In this document: in pieces, positions 5,745 to 9,462 of the stretch
Position numbering within the stretch: position 1 is the stretch's first letter
Layout: each line of letters opens with the position of its first letter
Assembly (NCBI GenBank): GCA_021799965.1
Contig: JAJYZL010000015.1
Span: 1 to 9,462 of the forward strand
Origin: a bacterium
GTDB taxonomy: Bacteria > Patescibacteriota > Minisyncoccia > UBA6257 > 02-FULL-45-10c
Direction: 5' to 3'
DNA: 9,462 bases
The notes under the pieces: generated by a model
Told to the model about the DNA's origin: nothing
Seen by the model: the letters and a program-made list of their open reading frames with translations, nothing else
Database searches by the model: none
Program-made: the position numbers and the translations under genes

Positions 5745-7082
5745 ATGGCCATTAAAATTAGAAGATTAATATTTTACTCGCTAATCGCCGTTTTTATAAT
5801 TTTGGCGCTTATTATAATTCCCTATTCCAATGGATGGATTTTTGATTTTAAAACACTCACCTTTTCCAAATTAGGCGGTCTTTATTTAGAGACGGATCCA
5901 AATGACGCTCAAATTACCATGAATGGCCTTCAGATGCAAATAAAACCAGGTTTTTTAAAAAGCGGAGTATTAATAGCCAATTTATTTCCTAAAACGTACC
6001 GCGTTTCAATTACGAAGCAAAATTATCAGTCATGGAATAGCGATGTAATAGTTAAACCGTCACTGGTGACTCAAATTCATCCCATAGTTCTTTTGCCGAA
6101 AAAATTACAAACGAATACGATCAGCAAGTATGTTAAGGATATCTTTTTAGATTCCGATACCATTGCATTAAAAGATTCCGGCAATTCATTAAAAATAAAC
6201 GGAAAAAGCATAAAAGGTGCGCAATTTGTTTCTTGGCTCAGTGATGACAAATATGTATTAACGCTGGATAAAGTTACTAATAATTATTTTGCTATTAATG
6301 TTAGCGACTTCACCGCTATAAATATATCCCTAATATTTAGTAATTTAAAAGAACAGGAATCCATTACCGATTCTTCAAAAATAGTCAAAGTAATCGCTTA
6401 TCCGTTGGATAGCACTAAAATAATTTTAGCGACATATAAAGCACTATATGTTTTAGATTTTGACAGACCTTCTTTGGATGTAATAAAAAAGGGCCAGTAT
6501 GATCCGCTTATCGCTGGAAACGGGAAAATATATTTTGCGGATTCTAAGAATACATATTCTTATGATACTAGTTCAAAGATAGCATCAATTATTGAATCAA
6601 AAAGCGCATTATTGGCAGAGCTATCTTCAAATAACCAATTCCTGGCATTTTCTACGGGAAGTGAATTATTTCTTTTAGATCAAAATGATCCGGAGGGAAA
6701 AGTATTGAAATTATCAAATAATCCTTCTTATTTTAAATTTTCACCTGATAGTAAAAAAATAGCCGTGGTTAATAATAATCGATGGGTAAATATTTATTTT
6801 ATCGGAGACGATTATGAATTATTCGGAAAAAAGCCTATGTCGTCTTCTTCGTTTGAAGTCGGAACATTAGATAATATTGCGCCTATCAGTTGGTATAGCA
6901 ATTCTTCCTATGTATTCTTGAAATACTCCAATACTCTTAATCTTTTAGAAATAGACGATAAGAATCCACCGGAAAATATGCAAGTGGCAGGAAGTGGCGT
7001 TGATAAGTATTTTTATAGCCAAGAAAGCAGGAAGTTATATTTGCTTGAAAATGGGAAGCTATTAGTTACGATAATTAATTAA
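5745..7082 (+). CDS. Membrane-anchored PEGA-domain protein with propeller-like C-terminal region
   Basis: The 445-residue product begins with a basic N-terminus (MAIKIRR) and one hydrophobic segment at about 9-26, so it is likely a single-pass anchor with the bulk outside the membrane. Residues ~44-117 resemble a PEGA domain: GGLYLETDPNDAQITMNG, then a turn, NLFPKTYRVSITKQNYQSW, and a closing strand. The rest (about 125-445) is beta-rich with repeated blade-like units such as WLSDDKYVLTL (164-174), LSSNNQFLAFST (293-304), FKFSPDSKKIAVV (330-342) and ISWYSNSSYVFLKY (381-394). These resemble TolB/WD40-type propeller blades (SPDSKKIA is typical). PEGA domains are thought to be surface-associated modules; the exact function is unknown. 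The gene stands alone on the plus strand, diverges from murA, and ends at a terminator shared with rpsI. No SD is seen at the start. Cell-envelope scaffolding is an inference from architecture and neighbours. Confidence 0.85.
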   Translation: MAIKIRRLIFYSLIAVFIILALIIIPYSNGWIFDFKTLTFSKLGGLYLETDPNDAQITMNGLQMQIKPGFLKSGVLIANLFPKTYRVSITKQNYQSWNSDVIVKPSLVTQIHPIVLLPKKLQTNTISKYVKDIFLDSDTIALKDSGNSLKINGKSIKGAQFVSWLSDDKYVLTLDKVTNNYFAINVSDFTAINISLIFSNLKEQESITDSSKIVKVIAYPLDSTKIILATYKALYVLDFDRPSLDVIKKGQYDPLIAGNGKIYFADSKNTYSYDTSSKIASIIESKSALLAELSSNNQFLAFSTGSELFLLDQNDPEGKVLKLSNNPSYFKFSPDSKKIAVVNNNRWVNIYFIGDDYELFGKKPMSSSSFEVGTLDNIAPISWYSNSSYVFLKYSNTLNLLEIDDKNPPENMQVAGSGVDKYFYSQESRKLYLLENGKLLVTIIN

Positions 7083-7094
7083 AGGGCAATCAAT

Positions 7095-7124
7095 AAAAAA
7101 CATCCCTTGCAAGGGATGTTTTTT
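7095..7124. terminator. Bidirectional intrinsic terminator between the PEGA-protein gene and rpsI
   Basis: A perfect 30-base palindrome centred between 7109 and 7110. The stem is CATCCC paired with GGGATG around TTGCAA, flanked by six A on the left and six T on the right, so both strands yield a hairpin plus U-tract. It lies 12 bases after the PEGA-gene stop and 10 bases beyond the rpsI stop, and can end both convergent transcripts. Confidence 0.93.
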
Positions 7125-7134
7125 ATATTTAATC

Positions 7135-7635
7135 TTAACGCTTTGCCCACTGAGGTGCTCTTCTGGCTTTCTTGAGACCATATTTCTTTCTTTCTACCAT
7201 TCTCGGATCGCGAGTGAGAAAGTCATATTTCTTTAATCTCTTTTTAAGTTCGGCGTCGAGCTTTATCAGGGCTCTGGAAATTCCATGTCTTACGGCTCCG
7301 GCTTGAGATGCAATGCCGCCACCTACCAAAGTAATAGAAATGCCATGCTTATCTTTTAAATCAAGAACTGTTAGCGGAGCGATAGCGATCTCCTGTAGCT
7401 TAGGCATCTTTAGGTAATCCTTATAGTCTTTTCCGTTTATTTTTATGCCTGATTCATTGGGAGTTAAACGCACTCTCGCTATGGATGTTTTTCTCCTTCC
7501 AACTGCTTCAATGTATCGTTTTTTAGAAACGCCCGACTCTTTTTTAGTCGATGCATGCTTAACAGCAGAGACTTTTTTTGTTTCTTTTTTAGCTTCGCCA
7601 GCTGTAGAATTTTTCTTAACGGTCTTTTTTATCAT
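7135..7635 (-). CDS. rpsI: 30S ribosomal protein S9
   Basis: S9 is a small-subunit head protein whose C-terminal tail reaches the P-site tRNA. The core begins at RYIEAVGRRKTSIARVRL (40-57) and includes the GGGIASQAGAVRHGISRAL segment (105-123) and the signature end KKARRAPQWAKR (155-166), with the invariant terminal Lys-Arg. I place the start at the ATG at 7635 (166 residues), four bases after the rplM stop. A longer reading from a TTG at 7650 would overlap rplM and is less likely. Before the core there are about 39 extra residues rich in Lys, Ala, Ser and Thr, absent from the ~130-residue bacterial S9. This looks like a flexible basic tail. It is the last gene of the ribosomal run and ends at the 7095-7124 terminator. 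Confidence 0.96.
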   Translation of the reverse strand: MIKKTVKKNSTAGEAKKETKKVSAVKHASTKKESGVSKKRYIEAVGRRKTSIARVRLTPNESGIKINGKDYKDYLKMPKLQEIAIAPLTVLDLKDKHGISITLVGGGIASQAGAVRHGISRALIKLDAELKKRLKKYDFLTRDPRMVERKKYGLKKARRAPQWAKR

Positions 7636-7639
7636 ATGT

Positions 7640-7981
7640 TTATTCTTCAATGATTAATCTCCTCATTCTCTTTAATTGCAAAGTGTTTTTTGGAAGCATT
7701 TTTTCAACAGCCTTCCTTAAAACTCTAGCCGGTGATTCTTCATACATTTCTTTCAACTTTTTTTCTTTCAAGTGGCCCATATATCCCGTATGGCGATAGT
7801 AGATCTTTTGTTCCATTTTTTGGGGCAAGATATCTAGTTTATTGATATTTTTTACAATAACCTTTCCATTACCGGATAACCTTGATTCATAGTAAGCACT
7901 ATTTTTGTTTTGCAAAAGACCGGCCACCTCCGAAGCCAATCTTCCTAATTTTTTATTTGTTGCGTCAATAATATGTTCCAT
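7640..7981 (-). CDS. rplM: 50S ribosomal protein L13 (short form)
   Basis: L13 is an early-assembly large-subunit protein. Visible family features are IIDATNKKLGRLASEVAGLL (4-23), the segment SGNGKVIVKNINKL (36-49), YYRHTGYMGHLKEKKLKEM (61-79), and PARVLRKAVEKMLPKNTLQLKRMRRL (84-109). I place the start at the ATG at 7981 (113 residues), four bases after the rplQ stop. The longer frame uses a TTG at 7999 inside rplQ and adds six residues with no family resemblance. At 113 residues it is about 30 shorter than the usual ~142-147: both the N-terminal strand before the VDA motif and the C-terminal tail after the LKVY-like position are missing. The rplM-rpsI pair is a widely conserved order. Confidence 0.95.
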   Translation of the reverse strand: MEHIIDATNKKLGRLASEVAGLLQNKNSAYYESRLSGNGKVIVKNINKLDILPQKMEQKIYYRHTGYMGHLKEKKLKEMYEESPARVLRKAVEKMLPKNTLQLKRMRRLIIEE

Positions 7982-7985
7982 ATTT

Positions 7986-8318
7986 TTATACAAATTCAAT
8001 TAACACCATTGAAGCGGCATCGCGCTTTCTTTGTCCGCTAATTTTCATAATCCGAAGATATCCAGAATTCCTGTCTTTATATTTAGGAGCTAATTCATAA
8101 TAAAGTTTATTAGCAGAATCTTTGGTTAGACGGGATAAAAGCAATCGTAAACTAGCTAAATTATTTTTCTTGGCCAAGGTTATCGCTTTTTCTACAACCG
8201 GCTTTATGTCTTTAGCTTTTGCTTCAGTTGTCTCTATCCTTCCCTTCATTATTAAATTGTGAGCCAGAATTCTTTTAAATGACTTTCTTGGACCCTTTTT
8301 TTTGTGAAACTTTCTCAT
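7986..8318 (-). CDS. rplQ: 50S ribosomal protein L17
   Basis: L17 lies near the polypeptide exit tunnel of the large subunit. The 110-residue product begins MRKFHKKKGPRKSFKRIL, equivalent to the family's MRH.k.gkkLgR...hR.al, then has NLIMKGRIETTEAKAKDIKPVVEKAITLAKK (22-52), where the TT.aKAKe.r...EklItlak pattern is clear. It closes with GYLRIMKISGQRKRDAASMVLIEFV (86-110). Length is at the compact end of the family (about 115-130). It follows rpoA by 12 bases, the standard alpha-operon order, and is separated from rplM by four bases, so the ribosomal genes are cotranscribed. No SD precedes the ATG; an A-rich stretch does. Confidence 0.97.
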   Translation of the reverse strand: MRKFHKKKGPRKSFKRILAHNLIMKGRIETTEAKAKDIKPVVEKAITLAKKNNLASLRLLLSRLTKDSANKLYYELAPKYKDRNSGYLRIMKISGQRKRDAASMVLIEFV

Positions 8319-8330
8319 TTTTTTAGCTTA

Positions 8331-9092
8331 CTATTTAGATTTCTTTTTTGTTATCTTCTTTGTCTTTGTTTCTTTTTCTGGCATATGAGCGATCTCCATA
8401 ACCTCCAATTTAGATAACTTGTCAAAATGATCCTTCAATATATTGCTGGCTTTATGCATAGCAGATGAAGGTGTAATGCTGCCATCGGTTCTGACTTCTA
8501 TTTTAAGCCTATTATAGTCGGTCCTGTCACCTACGCGCATATTTTCAACCGTGAAGTTAACTTTAATAACTGGAGAAAAAAGCGAATCTAATGAAATGGT
8601 GCCGATAGGCAATTTTTCAAATTTTCTCGCTTCAACCGGAACGTATCCAAGACCTCTTTCTACTTTAAGCTCGAGTTCAAAATCAGACGATTTGGAACTT
8701 AAAGATGCAATGCGAATTTCTGGGGTAATTACCTCTACTTCTGAATTAACTTCTATATCTCCAGCCAATATTTCTTGCTCGCCCTTAGCTTTAATAGTCA
8801 GTGTCTGAGGCTCATCTGTAAAAAGACGAAATCTTATTTTCTTCAAGTTCAAACAAATTTCCACGACATCCTCAATAACCCCAGGAATTGTGGAAAATTC
8901 ATGATCTACCCCCTTTATTTTAACTTGAGTAATGGCGGCTCCCGGTAAAGAAGAAAAAAGAGTTCTTCTTAAAGCGTTCCCCAAAGTTAAACCATAACCA
9001 TTATAAAGACCCTCTATCTCAAATACGCCGTCTGTAACCGTCTCTGAAACTTTTTTAATGCTTACCGATTCGCTTAAATAAGTAAATTCCAT
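8331..9092 (-). CDS. rpoA: RNA polymerase alpha subunit, N-terminal domain only
   Basis: Alpha dimerises through its N-terminal domain to nucleate RNA polymerase assembly. The conserved core is GLYNGYGLTLGNALRRTLFSS (28-48), GVDHEFSTIPGVIEDVVEICLNLK (61-84), ERGLGYVPVEAR (145-156) and VENMRVGDRTDYNRL (182-196), followed by GSITPSSAMHKASNILKDHF (204-223), the usual end of the domain. After it come only about 30 residues (224-253) ending in a Lys-rich tail. The helix-hairpin-helix C-terminal domain (about 70-80 residues, usually bringing alpha to ~310-330) is absent. The stop is followed 12 bases later by rplQ, so there is no room for a frameshifted domain. The polymerase should assemble but lack alpha-CTD contacts with UP elements and class I activators. 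Confidence 0.97.
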   Translation of the reverse strand: MEFTYLSESVSIKKVSETVTDGVFEIEGLYNGYGLTLGNALRRTLFSSLPGAAITQVKIKGVDHEFSTIPGVIEDVVEICLNLKKIRFRLFTDEPQTLTIKAKGEQEILAGDIEVNSEVEVITPEIRIASLSSKSSDFELELKVERGLGYVPVEARKFEKLPIGTISLDSLFSPVIKVNFTVENMRVGDRTDYNRLKIEVRTDGSITPSSAMHKASNILKDHFDKLSKLEVMEIAHMPEKETKTKKITKKKSK

Positions 9093-9103
9093 ATTTTTTA
9101 ATT

Positions 9104-9462
9104 TTATTGTTTTGAATAAAAGTCGACGACCATATTCACATCAAAAGGAAAATCACTATCCGTAGCAGCGGCGACTACCCTACCTTCCATTTTATCAGGA
9201 TCTAAATTAAGCCAAACCGGAGGATTGTATTTTTTCAGGTTTTCTGAGAGATCTTTAAAGGCATGATGATCTTTTGACTGCAAACGAATACCGATCTTAT
9301 CATTTACTCTTACTGAATAGGACGGAATAGTTACTTTTTTACCATTTACAGTAATATGACCATGACTAATCAATTGCCTTGCTACAGAACGGGACGGTGC
9401 AATACCAAGGCGAAAAACAGCATTGTCTAAGCGACTTTCCAAAAGCTGAATGATCATTTTAC
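9104..9462 (-). CDS. rpsD: 30S ribosomal protein S4 (partial, 5' end outside window)
   Basis: The visible part is the C-terminal portion of S4, a 16S-rRNA-binding assembly initiator that in many bacteria also represses its own operon. The LLESRLDNAVFRLGIAPSRSVARQLISHGHITVNGKKV stretch is the S4 RNA-binding domain, and the protein ends NMVVDFYSKQ like the family's v.e.ysr end. The Met codon at 9457-9455 is internal. The reading frame continues upstream (Lys codon, then the window edge), and the family has about 80-90 further residues, including the often Cys-rich N-terminus, before LLE.RLDN. It is followed by rpoA after 11 bases, the usual rpsD-rpoA-rplQ order. The operon promoter and any S4 operator lie outside the window. 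Confidence 0.96.
   Translation of the reverse strand, partial: KMIIQLLESRLDNAVFRLGIAPSRSVARQLISHGHITVNGKKVTIPSYSVRVNDKIGIRLQSKDHHAFKDLSENLKKYNPPVWLNLDPDKMEGRVVAAATDSDFPFDVNMVVDFYSKQ

Noticed and set aside
7636..7650. Longer rpsI frame starting at a TTG at 7650
   Set aside because: It overlaps the end of rplM; the ATG at 7635 gives a clean four-base gap like the preceding junction.
7982..7999. Longer rplM frame starting at a TTG at 7999
   Set aside because: It overlaps the end of rplQ and adds residues MNLYKN without family resemblance; the ATG at 7981 lies four bases after the rplQ stop.
9104..9457. S4 as a complete 117-residue protein starting at 9457
   Set aside because: The frame continues open upstream to the window edge, and S4 homologues have residues before the LLE.RLDN motif; the Met is internal.
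1..9462. CRISPR arrays, insertion sequences, tRNAs, prophage or defence genes
   Set aside because: No repeated spacer pattern, transposase, tRNA-like cloverleaf or defence domain was recognised; genes are housekeeping and tightly packed, with no gene-free stretch over 300 bases.

Overview
The window is an AT-rich bacterial chromosome segment made almost entirely of housekeeping genes. Eleven of the thirteen coding regions lie on the minus strand. Short intergenic gaps, very compact ribosomal proteins, general absence of Shine-Dalgarno (SD) sequences, an RNA polymerase alpha subunit without its C-terminal domain, and a PEGA-domain membrane protein together suggest a reduced-genome lineage such as Candidate Phyla Radiation (Patescibacteria, perhaps Parcubacteria). 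That assignment is inference; no rRNA or taxonomic marker was searched.

Right side (9462 to 7135, minus strand): the end of an alpha-type ribosomal operon in the order rpsD (cut by the window edge), rpoA, rplQ, rplM, rpsI. Gaps are 4 to 12 bases, so it is almost certainly one transcript for ribosome and RNA polymerase subunits. It ends at a perfect palindromic terminator (7095-7124) shared with a convergent plus-strand gene.

Middle (7082 to 4442): a plus-strand gene for a membrane-anchored PEGA/beta-propeller-like protein diverges from murA (first committed step of peptidoglycan synthesis) across only 40 bases.

Left side (4372 to 1, minus strand): mreB (rod-shape actin), a clamp-loader delta-prime-like ATPase (holB), frr (ribosome recycling), then an rseP-type site-2 protease and the N-terminal half of a second mreB paralog cut by the window edge. 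Cell-wall synthesis and shape genes (murA, two mreB) are thus interleaved with replication, translation and membrane-proteolysis genes.

The exception is a small plus-strand gene at 1666-1929. It is a self-contained cassette with a plausible promoter, the only strong SD in the window, codon use shifted toward C-ending codons, and a strong bidirectional terminator. I do not recognise its 87-residue product, and it is the best candidate for something undescribed. Other points worth checking are the missing alpha C-terminal domain, an Asp-to-Asn change in the nucleotide-binding site of the complete MreB, and a delta-prime without its zinc module.
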